Numbered from the stretch's first letter, positions 33,775 through 43,322 are shown. The stretch: 64,000 nt of DNA from Kribbella catacumbae DSM 19601 (GCF_000372465.1 NZ_AQUZ01000003.1:186001-250000); one strand, 5' to 3'. The notes: generated from the sequence alone by a model not told the origin. Translations and numbers: made by a program.

Positions 33775-34720
33775 GTGGTTCCAGCCATCCCCGTCGTACG
33801 GCCTGGTAGCCGGCTTGGAACCTGGTGTCGGCTCCTAGCCGCTGGCGCAGCCGGTCGATCCGTGAACGCACGCTGCGCTCGGTCCACCCCAGCTGCGCGG
33901 CGGTCTCGCCATCCGTGAGGCCTGACATCAGGAGGGCGAGCAACTCGCGTTCCTGCTCGGTCGGGCCGTCCGTGCTCCCCGACTGCCCGGCGTACGTGGC
34001 TAGTGGGACTGCCCTGCTCCAGAGCAGCTCGAACAGCGTCCGCAAGGCGGCGATCAGGGTCGGATCGTGGATCAGCAGCGCAGCCGAGTACTTCGTCGCA
34101 CTGATGTCGATCGGTACGAAGGCCATCGGCCCATCGGTCAGGATCAGCTTCATCGGTACGTGCCCGACCCGCGCCTGCTCGCCATCGTTGACGCCGCGTA
34201 CGCGCGCCGCAATCCGCCCTGGCCGATCGACGGACCTCCGCCGGTCGTAGAGGATCCGGAAGCCGATACCGTCCCCGAGCTGCTCCAGCTCCTCCTGATG
34301 CACCTGACTCGGGTCGTCCATGAACGGCGGCGCGTCTGCGAAGCACACCTCGCTCTTGGCGGTCCGGATGAGCCGCTCGATCCCAGCGGCGATCTCCGGC
34401 TCTCCCCGGAGTACTTCGATCAGCTCGGGCGGCTCGCTGCGCGCAGTACTGGTGTGGAAGTGGGTGGCGAGCAGCACCGTCTCCTGCCGCGCCCGGGCCA
34501 GCTCCAGCTCGCGGTCGCGGACCAGGAGCTCCAGGGCGATGTCCGGTGGCAGCACGAGGTACCGCGGCGGGTCGGAGGGCATCAGCGTGATCAGGCCGAG
34601 CTCGACCAGACGCTTGGCGGCGATCGGGTCGCTCACCTCGGCCTCGGTCACCGGCCGGCGGGACACGAGCTGTTCGTAGAGGTCCTGCTCAGCATGAGTC
34701 AGACCGAGAGGCTCCAGCAC
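33764..34720 (-). CDS. TrmB-like / LuxR-type helix-turn-helix regulator B
   Basis: 318 residues from the GTG at LEPLGLTHAEQDLYEQL; other GTG codons 6-7 codons upstream are possible. Same plan as regulator A: TrmB-like N-terminus, PLD-like middle with the VCFADAPPFMDD segment, and the C-terminal HTH SGLTDGETAAQLGWTERSVR. Tandem duplication with regulator A is evident, but the two are diverged enough to suggest different targets. Confidence 0.82.
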   Translation of the reverse strand: MLEPLGLTHAEQDLYEQLVSRRPVTEAEVSDPIAAKRLVELGLITLMPSDPPRYLVLPPDIALELLVRDRELELARARQETVLLATHFHTSTARSEPPELIEVLRGEPEIAAGIERLIRTAKSEVCFADAPPFMDDPSQVHQEELEQLGDGIGFRILYDRRRSVDRPGRIAARVRGVNDGEQARVGHVPMKLILTDGPMAFVPIDISATKYSAALLIHDPTLIAALRTLFELLWSRAVPLATYAGQSGSTDGPTEQERELLALLMSGLTDGETAAQLGWTERSVRSRIDRLRQRLGADTRFQAGYQAVRRGWLEPHDG

Positions 34721-34872
34721 GGCACGATCATCACCCACGACCGGGTCGTTCCCGGCCCGGTGACTCCCACCACATCCACCGGCTGGCGTGAGGGATGTCA
34801 CCGGCCCGCACCGACTCGTTTCGCCGTACGCTGCGAGTGACCGACGGGTAACCAAGACCTTAGGATGCGGCG

Positions 34873-35847
34873 ATGGCTGACGAGACAACCACCGGCAAGG
34901 CCTTCCGGAGCAGGCGTTCGTGCCTGGCGACGCCGGGATCCAACCCGCGCTTCCTCGAGAAGGCCAAGGGCCTGGACGCCGACCAGGTGTTCCTCGACCT
35001 GGAGGACTCGGTCGCGCCGATCGCCAAGGTGGACGCGCGCAAGAACATCGTCGCCGCGCTGAACGAGGGTGGCTGGGGCAGCAAGACCCGCGTGGTCCGG
35101 GTGAACGACTGGACCACCGAGTGGACCTACGCCGACGTGATCGAGGTCGTCGCCGGCGCTGGCGCGAACCTCGACTGCATCATGCTGCCGAAGGTGCAGA
35201 CCGCCGAGCAGGTGGTCGCGCTCGACCTGCTGCTGACCCAGCTGGAGAAGGTGCACGGGCTGGAGCAGGGCCGGCTCGGGATCGAGGCGCAGATCGAGAA
35301 CGCGCTCGGCCTGACCAACGTGAACGCGATCGCCGCCGCCTCGCCGCGGGTCGAGACGATCATCTTCGGCCCGGCCGACTTCATGGCGTCGATCAACATG
35401 AAGTCGCTGGTGGTCGGCGAGCAACCGCCCGGGTACGACGTCGGCGACGCCTACCACTACATCCTGATGCAGATCCTGATGGCGGCCCGCGCCTACGGGA
35501 AGCAGGCGATCGACGGGCCGTACCTGCAGATCAAGGAGCTGGACGGCTTCCGGCGGGTGGCCAGCCGTTCGGCCGCGCTCGGCTTCGACGGCAAGTGGGT
35601 GCTGCACCCGGACCAGATCGCCGCCGCGAACGAGGTCTACTCGCCGCGGCAGGACGACTACGACCACTCCGAGAACATCCTCGACGCCTACGACCACTTC
35701 ACCTCGGCCGCCGGTGGCGCCCGCGGCGCGGTGATGCTCGGCGACGAGATGATCGACGAGGCCTCCCGCAAGATGGCACTCGTCATCTCCGCCAAGGGCC
35801 GCGCCGCGGGCATGACCCGCACCAACGTCTGGAAGCCCGAGGACTGA
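34873..35847 (+). CDS. CitE-like HpcH/HpaI beta-lyase (malyl/citramalyl-CoA lyase family)
   Basis: 324 residues of the TIM-barrel aldolase family. RSRRSCLATPGSNPRFLEKA, FLDLEDSVAP (metal-binding Glu44), GIEAQIENALGLTNV and IFGPADFMASI are the family blocks. Members cleave malyl-CoA, beta-methylmalyl-CoA or citramalyl-CoA. Acyl-CoA dehydrogenase and MaoC genes on the same strand (38.5 and 48.0 kb) recall the mycobacterial citE, MaoC and fadE19 cluster (Rv2498c-Rv2500c, from memory). Exact substrate not decided. Confidence 0.88.
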   Translation: MADETTTGKAFRSRRSCLATPGSNPRFLEKAKGLDADQVFLDLEDSVAPIAKVDARKNIVAALNEGGWGSKTRVVRVNDWTTEWTYADVIEVVAGAGANLDCIMLPKVQTAEQVVALDLLLTQLEKVHGLEQGRLGIEAQIENALGLTNVNAIAAASPRVETIIFGPADFMASINMKSLVVGEQPPGYDVGDAYHYILMQILMAARAYGKQAIDGPYLQIKELDGFRRVASRSAALGFDGKWVLHPDQIAAANEVYSPRQDDYDHSENILDAYDHFTSAAGGARGAVMLGDEMIDEASRKMALVISAKGRAAGMTRTNVWKPED

Positions 35848-35860
35848 CCCTCGCCTCGGC

Positions 35861-36529
35861 TCAGCCGAAGGTGAGGACCTTCAGGATGCGGATCGGGCGG
35901 ACCGGCGGGCCGTCCTGGTCCGGGTCGGCGATGCCGGCCTTGACCATCCGGTCGAACGCGGCCATGCCGTGGATCACCTTGCCGAGCACGGTGTAGTTCG
36001 GCGGGATGTTGGCGAACGAGTGCACGACGAAGAACTCGCTGCCGTTCGTCCCCGGCCCTTGGTTGCCCATGGCAACGGTGCCGCGCGGGTAGGTCTCCTT
36101 GCCGGTGACCTCGTCCGGGAACTTGTACCCCGGTCCGCCCTCCTCCTGCCGGTAGATGTCACCGCACTGCAGCACCCCGAGCCGCGCGGAGTTCGTCAGC
36201 CGGAAACACTGGGTCTTGTCGTAGAACCGGCTCTTGGTCAGGTGGACGAAGTTCGACACCCCGCACGGCGCGTTCGCCCGGTCCATCCGGACCACGAACG
36301 ACCCGTAGTTCGTCGCGAAGAACACGTCGACGGTGCCCTTCGCGACGGCGATCGGCGAGGGAAGGGTGACCGGCTTGGCCGCCGGGTTCTCCGGCGTCGG
36401 CGTGAACTCGCACCGCACGGTCGGCAGTTCGTGGCCGGCCGGTACTGCGGGCGCCGCGCCCGCTGTGGTCGAAGTAAGGGACGCCGCGGCGAGGCCGGCG
36501 ACGACCAGCAAAGACAGTCTGCGCAACAT
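35861..36529 (-). CDS. Secreted cyclophilin-type peptidyl-prolyl cis-trans isomerase
   Basis: 222 residues from ATG (MLRRLSLLVVAGLAAASLTS), which gives a standard signal peptide ending near AGAAPA. The cyclophilin core has YGSFVVRMDRANAPCGVSNF, a Cys-containing FRLTNSARLGVLQCGD and TNGSEFFVVHSFANIPPNYT (catalytic pocket residues). It should catalyse prolyl isomerisation in the cell envelope. Convergent with the CitE gene, 13 bases apart. Confidence 0.92.
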   Translation of the reverse strand: MLRRLSLLVVAGLAAASLTSTTAGAAPAVPAGHELPTVRCEFTPTPENPAAKPVTLPSPIAVAKGTVDVFFATNYGSFVVRMDRANAPCGVSNFVHLTKSRFYDKTQCFRLTNSARLGVLQCGDIYRQEEGGPGYKFPDEVTGKETYPRGTVAMGNQGPGTNGSEFFVVHSFANIPPNYTVLGKVIHGMAAFDRMVKAGIADPDQDGPPVRPIRILKVLTFG

Positions 36530-36586
36530 GAACAGCAACCTAGCTTGCAGTGACATCGCTGTCACCGGATTCTCATGGTCCACCCA

Positions 36587-36688
36587 CCACTACCTGTTCA
36601 TTCGCCCCTTTTTCACCCTCACCATCCAGCCGACAGCGCCGGGTTGTCGCCAACGAGGGTGAAAAAGGGGCGAATGAACAGGTAGTGG
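36587..36688. repeat. Long palindromic repeat, copy 2
   Basis: Arms 36587-36620 and 36655-36688, 34 bases each and perfectly complementary, with a 34-base apex in which CGACA (36631) pairs with TGTCG (36645). The core TCATTCGCCCC and TTTTCACCC is shared with the other copies; the base between is T here, compensated by A. It lies between the divergent starts of the cyclophilin and kinase genes, so it cannot be a shared terminator of those genes. Confidence 0.9.
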
Positions 36689-36790
36689 CGGCAAGGTTTG
36701 CTGAAGGAATTGGCTGTGGACTCGCTCTGATGGAGCAGGCCGCCTAGGGTAGGGCGGCGATCCGGCTGACAGGTGTAGTGAGGTGTTGTT

Positions 36791-38365
36791 GTGAACGGCG
36801 AGGTACTCGCGGGGCGCTATCGATTGCTGGCTCCGCTGGGGCACGGCGGCGCAGGCGAGGTGTGGCGAGGCGAGGACACGGTCCTCGCGCGGCCGGTGGC
36901 AGTGAAGTTGCTGCGCCGGCTCGAAGGCGACCCGATGGACGCCGCCGAGCGGTTCCGCACCGAGGCGCGCGCCGCGGCTCGCCTGACCCACCCGAACGTG
37001 GTCGCGACGTACGACGTCGGTACTGCGAACGGCCAGGTGTTCCTGGTGATGGAACTCGTCGACGGACCCGACTTGGCTCAGCTGCTGCGCTCCAAGGGGT
37101 TGCCGCCGGAGCGGTTCGTCGCTGACATCGCACTGCAAGGTGCACGCGCGCTGGACGCCGCCCACGCCGCCGGGATCGTCCACCGCGACGTGAAGCCGGG
37201 CAACCTGCTGCTGGCGCCCGACGGCACCCTCAAGATCACTGACTTCGGTATCGCCCAGGCAACCGGCATGGACGGGGCGACCGGGCCGGTACTGCTCGGC
37301 ACTGCCGGCTACGTCTCGCCCGAGCAGGTGCGAGGCGAGCGTGCGACGCCCGCGAGCGACTGGTACGCCCTCGGCTGCGTCCTCTACGAACTACTCGAGG
37401 GCACGACGCCTTTCGTCGGAACAGACGTCATGGACGTCATGCGCCAGCATCTGGACACCACCCCACCCCCGGTACGCCGTACTGACGCGGCGCCCGGGCT
37501 CGCGGACCTGGTCATGGCCCTACTCGCCAAGAACCCCGCGGCCCGCCCCTCCTCGGCAGCCGCAGTACTCACCTACCTGAACCAGCCTGCAGCTCCAACA
37601 GCAAACAACAGCACCCAAGTCCTACCAACCCTCCTTGCGGGAGGGCTGGCAGGTGGCGCGGGCGAGGCGGGCTACGGCGCCGGCGCTGGAAGCGCGGCAG
37701 TCGCCAGCGGAGCTGGTGCGGGCGCGGCGGAGCTCCCGCCTGCCGCCCGGATCCTGCCCGCTGGAGCGTTTGATGAGCGCGAGGAGGCTATGGAGCCGCC
37801 TCGGCGGCGGGTGCCCTTCGCTAAGGCGCTCGTGGCTGTGGGAGTGCTGGTGGCCGGTGTGGTGATTGCGGCGTTGTTGAGGGAAGGCGTTTCCTCTGAC
37901 CCGACTGCCAAGGCCGGCGGAGTGCCGTCTACTACGCCGTCGGCCACCGTGAAGCCGGTTGTGAAGCCCAAGCCGACTCCTACGCCGAGTAAGACGCCGA
38001 CGAAGAAGGCCACTCCCAAGAAGACGCCCAGCAAGATGCCCTCGACTCCGCAGGTCGGGAGTCCGGAGTCGCTGCGGGCTCTTGCGCAGTTGGTGCGCGA
38101 GCACCAGCAGGAGCGTGGCATGCGGACAGCGCGTGAGGCGGCCAAGGATCTGGACCAGGCCGCCAAGGCTCTGGAGGAAGGCGACACCGACGAGGCCTCG
38201 CAGCAGTTCCAGCAGGCCCGGAACCGGCTGATCGAGGCTCAGCGGGACGGACGCTGGCAGTCCACGCCGCAGATCTCAGTACTGTTCGCCGCCATCGGCC
38301 GCACCCTTCCCCGCGAAGGCGACGGCGACGGCGACAACCCCAACGGCTGGAACCCGAACGAGTAG
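36791..38365 (+). CDS. Transmembrane Ser/Thr protein kinase (PknB family)
   Basis: 524 residues. Kinase domain 8-265: glycine loop LGHGGAGEVWRG, Lys39, HRDVKPGNLL (131-140), DFG at 151-153 and the activation-loop GTAGYVSPEQ. After a Gly/Ala-rich juxtamembrane region a helix at about 345-363 crosses the membrane. The outer part has a Lys/Pro/Thr repeat stretch (KPTPTPSKTPTKK), probably wall-spanning, and a helical domain with many Gln/Glu (residues about 425-500). No PASTA repeats are present. Target unknown. Confidence 0.93.
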   Translation: MNGEVLAGRYRLLAPLGHGGAGEVWRGEDTVLARPVAVKLLRRLEGDPMDAAERFRTEARAAARLTHPNVVATYDVGTANGQVFLVMELVDGPDLAQLLRSKGLPPERFVADIALQGARALDAAHAAGIVHRDVKPGNLLLAPDGTLKITDFGIAQATGMDGATGPVLLGTAGYVSPEQVRGERATPASDWYALGCVLYELLEGTTPFVGTDVMDVMRQHLDTTPPPVRRTDAAPGLADLVMALLAKNPAARPSSAAAVLTYLNQPAAPTANNSTQVLPTLLAGGLAGGAGEAGYGAGAGSAAVASGAGAGAAELPPAARILPAGAFDEREEAMEPPRRRVPFAKALVAVGVLVAGVVIAALLREGVSSDPTAKAGGVPSTTPSATVKPVVKPKPTPTPSKTPTKKATPKKTPSKMPSTPQVGSPESLRALAQLVREHQQERGMRTAREAAKDLDQAAKALEEGDTDEASQQFQQARNRLIEAQRDGRWQSTPQISVLFAAIGRTLPREGDGDGDNPNGWNPNE

Positions 38366-38507
38366 AACCCCGCGCCCGCAGTACGGCGTGAGGCAGGTGA
38401 CGGTCCGGAGGTGGCCGGTGTCACAGCGGGTGTCAAGCTCGGCCGCGATGCTGGGACCCGCGATACTCACGAGTAAGTGTCGCGGGCCGACGGAAGGAGC
38501 GCCGCTG

Positions 38508-39698
38508 ATGAGCAGGTTGCAGCAGACCGAGGGACTCACCGACATCCAGGAGGAGATCCTGAAGACGGTCCGGGCCTTCGTCGAGTCCGAGATCCTCCCG
38601 GTCGCCACCGAGCTGGAGCACAAGGACGAGTACCCGACCGCGATCGTCGAAGGGCTCAAGGAGCTCGGCCTGTTCGGGCTGATGATCCCGGAGGAGTACG
38701 GCGGTCTGGGGGAGTCGCTGCTGACCTACGCGCTCTGCGTCGAGGAGATCGCCCGCGGCTGGATGAGCGTGTCCGGCATCATCAACACGCATTTCATCGT
38801 CGCCTACATGCTGTTGCAGCACGGCACCGACGAGCAGAAGCAGAAGTACCTGCCGCGGATGGCGACCGGCGACGTTCGCGGCGCGTTCTCGATGTCCGAG
38901 CCCGGTTGTGGCTCCGACGTCGCCGCGATCAAGACCAAGGCCGTCAAAGATGGCGACAGCTACACGATCAACGGCCAGAAGATGTGGCTGACCAACGGTG
39001 GCACGAGCAACCTGGTCGCAGTACTCACCAAGACCGATGAGGGCTCCGACTCGGTCTACAAGAACATGACCACCTTCCTGGTCGAGAAGGAGCCGGGCTT
39101 CGGCGAGGTCGACAAGGGCCTGACCGTGCCGGGCAAGATCGAGAAGATGGGCTACAAGGGCGTCGATACGACCGAGCTGATCTTCGACGGCTACCAGATC
39201 AGCGCCGATCAGGTTCTCGGCGGCGTACCTGGCAAGGGTTTCTACCAGATGATGGACGGCGTCGAGGTCGGCCGGGTGAACGTGGCCGCGCGCGGCTGCG
39301 GGGTGGCCCGGCGCGCGTTCGAGTTGGGCATCTCGTACGCCCAGCAGCGCGAGACGTTCGGCAAGAAGATCGCCGAGCACCAGGCAGTGCTGTTCCGGCT
39401 GGCCGACATGGCGGTCAAGGTCGAGGCCGCGCACGAGCTGATGGTGAAGGCGGCCCGGAAGAAGGACTCCGGCTCCCGCAACGACTTCGAGGCCGGGGTG
39501 GCGAAGTACCTGGCCAGCGAGTACTGCTCGCAGGTGGTCGAGGACTCGTTCCGGATCCACGGCGGCTACGGGTTCTCGAAGGAGTACGAGATCGAGCGGC
39601 TGTACCGCGAGGCGCCGATGCTGCTGATCGGGGAGGGGACGGCCGACATCCAGCGGATGATCATCGGCCGTCGCCTGCTCGAGGACTACAAGCTGTGA
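38508..39698 (+). CDS. Acyl-CoA dehydrogenase
   Basis: 396 residues from the ATG preceded by GGAAGGAG. The acyl-CoA dehydrogenase blocks are FSMSEPGCGSDVAAIKTKAV (flavin/substrate binding), YTINGQKMWLTNGGTSNLVA, the QRETFGKKIAEHQAVLFRLA helix and the C-terminal IHGGYGFSKEYEIERLYREA. It oxidises a short or branched acyl-CoA using FAD and passes electrons to ETF. Same strand and same unusual ribosome site as the MaoC gene at 48.0 kb, which suggests a once-contiguous cluster with CitE. Confidence 0.92.
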   Translation: MSRLQQTEGLTDIQEEILKTVRAFVESEILPVATELEHKDEYPTAIVEGLKELGLFGLMIPEEYGGLGESLLTYALCVEEIARGWMSVSGIINTHFIVAYMLLQHGTDEQKQKYLPRMATGDVRGAFSMSEPGCGSDVAAIKTKAVKDGDSYTINGQKMWLTNGGTSNLVAVLTKTDEGSDSVYKNMTTFLVEKEPGFGEVDKGLTVPGKIEKMGYKGVDTTELIFDGYQISADQVLGGVPGKGFYQMMDGVEVGRVNVAARGCGVARRAFELGISYAQQRETFGKKIAEHQAVLFRLADMAVKVEAAHELMVKAARKKDSGSRNDFEAGVAKYLASEYCSQVVEDSFRIHGGYGFSKEYEIERLYREAPMLLIGEGTADIQRMIIGRRLLEDYKL

Positions 39699-40669
39699 AC
39701 CGGCAGCTCTGAGCCGTCCAGCAAGGCCTGGCCAAGCGGAGTCAGGTCGTGCAGGACGGCTTGGCCCGCCCGGCGGGTGGTGATCAGGCCGGCCTCTCGC
39801 AGGATGCCTGCTTGACGGCTGGCTCCAGCCAGGGAGATCTGGCAGCGGCGGGCCAGCTCAGTCGTCGTACACACGTCCGCGATGGCCGCTAGGGCAGCCG
39901 CACGGGTGGTGCCGAGCAGCGCGGCCAGCGGCTCGGTGCGGGACTCTTCTGTCGTCAAGTGCAGTGCGCCGGGAACCGTCCGGACCGGGTAGACGAGCAC
40001 TGGCGGCAGCATCGGGTCGAACAGCTTCGTCGGCGTCTGCCAGCAGAACAAGGACGGCTGCAGGCGAAGGCCGCGGCCCTCCAGGTGCAGGTCCCGCTCG
40101 GCGAAGCCCATGATCTTCAGCACCGGCCGGTCCCACCTCACGGCGGGGTGCAGGTTGCTCAGCAGGTCGTCGACGCCGGCGCCGGTCAGCCGGCTGACCT
40201 GCTGCTGCAGGTTGCCACGGACCGTGGAGCGGATGGAGTCCCAGTACGGCGCTATCGCGTGCCGGTGGTAGGCCCGGAGCGACTGGCCCAGGCCCGTGAC
40301 CGCGTCGCGATGTCCCGCGGCCAGGTCGCGGGTCCAGCTCGTCCCGGGACGACGGATCAGCTCCAGCTCCCGGCGTACGCGGCGTGGCGATGCCGTCAGT
40401 ACCTCCTCGACTGCGTCATCGAAGCTCCCACCCGCGTGCGCGGGCGTCAGGAAGTCAGGTGAGTAGCCGCGGGGCGGTGCGAGGTGCAGCAGCCGCTCCG
40501 CATGCCGCGGGAACTGTCGCCGCGTCCGCTCACGCCAGAAGCCGTAGTGGCCCACGCCGTCACGGCCCTGGAGTTGGTGCAGGCTCAGCAGCACCTCCCA
40601 GAGCGGGTCCGGCTCCTCGGCCAGTGTCGTCCGGGCCAGGTCCTGGCCGGTGAAATGAATCCGCAGCAA
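39686..40669 (-). CDS. ArsR-like winged-helix regulator with DUF5937-type N-domain, paralogue 1
   Basis: 327 residues starting MLRIHFTGQDLARTTLAEEP. A long N-terminal domain (about 1-230), rich in Trp/Arg and containing GYSPDFLTPA, precedes a C-terminal winged helix (CTTTELARRCQISLAGASRQ, then AGLITTRRAGQAVLHDLTPL). Two further copies of the same architecture lie at 40882 and 46766. The last 13 bases overlap the acyl-CoA dehydrogenase end. Target unknown; TGTCA repeats upstream are candidates. Confidence 0.82.
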   Translation of the reverse strand: MLRIHFTGQDLARTTLAEEPDPLWEVLLSLHQLQGRDGVGHYGFWRERTRRQFPRHAERLLHLAPPRGYSPDFLTPAHAGGSFDDAVEEVLTASPRRVRRELELIRRPGTSWTRDLAAGHRDAVTGLGQSLRAYHRHAIAPYWDSIRSTVRGNLQQQVSRLTGAGVDDLLSNLHPAVRWDRPVLKIMGFAERDLHLEGRGLRLQPSLFCWQTPTKLFDPMLPPVLVYPVRTVPGALHLTTEESRTEPLAALLGTTRAAALAAIADVCTTTELARRCQISLAGASRQAGILREAGLITTRRAGQAVLHDLTPLGQALLDGSELPVHSL

Positions 40670-40881
40670 TCGGAACGCCCCCTCCTGATCTCGGGCACCA
40701 TCTTGCCGGTACTGCCTGTCATCGGCCTGTCACGCTTCTTACGGTCCCCGCGATACCCTGCGACCCTGCGGGCTGGGGAGCGGAGGCAGATGTCACAGCG
40801 GGCCGTGCCTGAACCGGGGGCCGCGATCCGGCTGCTGGGCGGGGCTCGATCAGGCGGAGCGCGGCTAACTCACTCTGGGCC

Positions 40882-41907
40882 TCAGCGTGTCGGTACTGCG
40901 GGCCGCTGGCTCTGGCGGAGGCTGCCGGAGCCGTGGCCGGACAGTAGCCAGATGCCGAGCTGGGTGATCTCGTGCCGCACCGCTGCGCCGATCCGCCGGG
41001 TGGTGATCAGCCCTGCCTCGCGCAGCACTGTCGCCTGGTGGCTGGCCGCCGCCGGGGAGATCTTGCAGAGCCGGGCCAGCTCGGTCGTAGTACAGCCGGT
41101 CACGGTGGCTTCCAGTGCGGCGGCCCGAGTGGAGCCGAGCAGTGAGCCGAGAACGTCCGCCGAGGCGCCGAGGTCGGCTCCAGCCTGACGCAGGATGCCC
41201 GGCGCGTGCTGGATCGGGTAGACCAGGATCGGCTTCAGCTCCGGATCCCGCAGCTTGGTGGGCACCTGCCAGCAGAACGCGGACGGCTGCAGCTCGATAC
41301 CGCGCCCGTCCAGGTAGAGGTCGCGGTCCTGCATGTCCAGGACCTGCAGCACCGGCGCCACCCAGCGGACCCGCGGGTGCAGGGTCGACAGCAGCCGGTC
41401 GACGCCGTGCCGGGCCAGGGACTCGCCGCGGTGCGCGTGGTCGGCGGAGACGTGGGTGCCGATCGACTTCCAGAACGGCGCGATCGCGGCGTCGTGGTAC
41501 GACCGGATGGCCCGTCCTAGCTTGTGCAGCGAGCTGCTGTCGCCCTGGGCGAGCTCCCGGGTCCACGGCGAGACCGGGCGGTACTTGCTCAGCAGCTCCA
41601 GCTGGCTGCGCAGCTGCTGCCGCGGGGTCGACAGGGTCATCTCCAGCCCGGTCTCGAAGTCCGGCGCGGACTCGGCCGGGGTGAGGAAGTCCGGGGAGTA
41701 GCCCTTCGGCGGCGTCAGCTCGAGCAGCAGCCGCATCTGGTCCGGCGACACCTTGGTACGGACCGAGCGGCGCCAGTCCTCGAAGATCAGCCGACCCTCG
41801 GAGTGCTGGAGCATGTGCAGGCTGAGCAGGATTTCCCAGGACGGAGCAGGCTTCGTCGAGACCGTCGTGCGTGCGAGATCGCGCGGGGTGAAATGAATGC
41901 GAAGCAC
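40882..41907 (-). CDS. ArsR-like winged-helix regulator with DUF5937-type N-domain, paralogue 2
   Basis: 341 residues from GTG (VLRIHFTPRDLARTTVSTKP), chosen by alignment with the other two copies and GGGAGG upstream. Shares KGYSPDFLTPAE in the N-domain and CTTTELARLCKISPAAASHQ with REAGLITTRRIGAAVRHEIT in the HTH. The tail is longer and Ser/Arg-rich. The 233-base gap upstream, to the end of corA, holds no gene; a TGGCAA-AAGG-TTGCCA inverted repeat lies at 42077-42092. Confidence 0.82.
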   Translation of the reverse strand: MLRIHFTPRDLARTTVSTKPAPSWEILLSLHMLQHSEGRLIFEDWRRSVRTKVSPDQMRLLLELTPPKGYSPDFLTPAESAPDFETGLEMTLSTPRQQLRSQLELLSKYRPVSPWTRELAQGDSSSLHKLGRAIRSYHDAAIAPFWKSIGTHVSADHAHRGESLARHGVDRLLSTLHPRVRWVAPVLQVLDMQDRDLYLDGRGIELQPSAFCWQVPTKLRDPELKPILVYPIQHAPGILRQAGADLGASADVLGSLLGSTRAAALEATVTGCTTTELARLCKISPAAASHQATVLREAGLITTRRIGAAVRHEITQLGIWLLSGHGSGSLRQSQRPAVPTR

Positions 41908-42140
41908 AGCGCCCTCCCTGGTCCTGAGCGTCTCCGACATCCGGTCGATGCTGCCCCCGATGCCGCGGTCGCAGGCTGTGGCGGACTGCTGACCGAACGC
42001 GATGGACCGATTGAAGCAGGTCGGTTCAAGCCCCCACAACCGTTTGAGTCACCCTCCGGCGGGGCAGTGGTGGCCATGGCAAAAGGTTGCCATCTGGCCG
42101 CGGAGCCGGTAAAAGCGGCTCAGTTGATGACGGTGCGGCG

Positions 42141-43247
42141 TCAGAGCCAGCGATTCCGCTTGAACAGCAGGTAAAGCACCGTACAGACCGTCACCATCAA
42201 CGCGAGCACCCCGTAGTACCCGTATTTCCAGGTGGTCTCGGGCATGTTGTCGAAGTTCATCCCGTAGACGCCGGCGATCAGGGTCGGCACCGCGAGGATC
42301 GCCACCGTGGCGGAGATCCGGCGCATGTCGTCGTTCTCCGCCACCTGGACCTGGGCCAGCCCGGCCTGCAGGATCGAGCTGAGCAGCTCGTCGAACGAGA
42401 CCACTTGTTCCTTCACCCGCAACAGGTGGTCGTCGACGTCGCGGAAGTAGTTCCTGATGTCGTCGCCGATCAGCGGATGCCGCAGGGTGGACAGCGCGCG
42501 CATCGGGCCGGTCAGCGGCGCCACGGCGCGCTTCAGCTCCAGGACCTCGCGCTTGAGCTGGTAGACCCGGTCGATGTTGCGCCAGCCGCGCGGGCTGAAC
42601 ATGTCGCTCTCGATCAGGTCGATATCGGCCTGTACGGCGTCCGCCACGTCCAGGTAGCTGTCCACCACGTGGTCGGTGATGGCGTGCAGGACGCCACCCG
42701 GGCCGGCCGCCAGCCGGTCCGGCTCCTTCTCCAGCCGCTGTCGCAGGCCGGCCAGCTCGCCGTGGTCCCCGTGCCGCACAGTGATCACGAAGCCCGGTCC
42801 GCAGAACACCATCACCTCACCGGACTCGACCACCTCGCTGGTGGCGGTGAGGTCGCCGTGCGGGACGTACCGGACCGTCTTCAGTACTGCGAACAGCGTC
42901 TCGTCGTACCGCTCCAGCTTCGGCCGCTGGTGGGCCTCGGCGGCGTCCTCGAGAGCCAGTGGGTGCAGCCCGAACTCGCTGCCGATCACTGCCAGTTGCT
43001 GGACGTTCGGCTCGAACAGGCCGATCCAGACGAAGCCGTCGCCGCGCCTGGCCCGGGTGAGCGCGTCGACGTACGATCCGGTCCTGGTGTCGCGGCGGCC
43101 GCCACGGTAGTAGGCCCAGTCGACCAGGGCGCCGTCCAGCTTGCCGCTGCCGACCAGATCGAGGGGTGCCGGAGCACCGGCGGGACGCCTGGCGAAGGCA
43201 CGTCCAACGCGGCGTGTCGCGCCCAAGTCCCACTTCCGCCCGGTCAT
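42141..43247 (-). CDS. corA: CorA-type divalent cation (Mg2+/Co2+) transporter
   Basis: 368 residues. A large cytosolic domain (FVWIGLFEPNVQQLAVIGSE, LHPLALEDA, then the long stalk helix with FRDVDDHLLRVKEQVVSFDE) is followed by two C-terminal helices with the signature YGMNFDNMPE between them and a basic end FKRNRW. Forms a pentameric magnesium channel. In mycobacteria corA (Rv1239c, from memory) lies in the same wider neighbourhood as mrp and the stress protein found next to it here. Confidence 0.95.
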   Translation of the reverse strand: MTGRKWDLGATRRVGRAFARRPAGAPAPLDLVGSGKLDGALVDWAYYRGGRRDTRTGSYVDALTRARRGDGFVWIGLFEPNVQQLAVIGSEFGLHPLALEDAAEAHQRPKLERYDETLFAVLKTVRYVPHGDLTATSEVVESGEVMVFCGPGFVITVRHGDHGELAGLRQRLEKEPDRLAAGPGGVLHAITDHVVDSYLDVADAVQADIDLIESDMFSPRGWRNIDRVYQLKREVLELKRAVAPLTGPMRALSTLRHPLIGDDIRNYFRDVDDHLLRVKEQVVSFDELLSSILQAGLAQVQVAENDDMRRISATVAILAVPTLIAGVYGMNFDNMPETTWKYGYYGVLALMVTVCTVLYLLFKRNRWL

Positions 43248-43322
43248 CGAGGCGAGGCTATCAATGTGCCGTCACCAGCCGTCGGCAATGATGGAGTTGG
43301 AAGCAAGCGGAGAGGAACGACG

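Noticed and set aside
42087-43322. Long upstream extension of the GspM-like stress protein
   Set aside because: The extension is the complement of corA; the ATG at 43323 has a good ribosome site and begins the family alignment.
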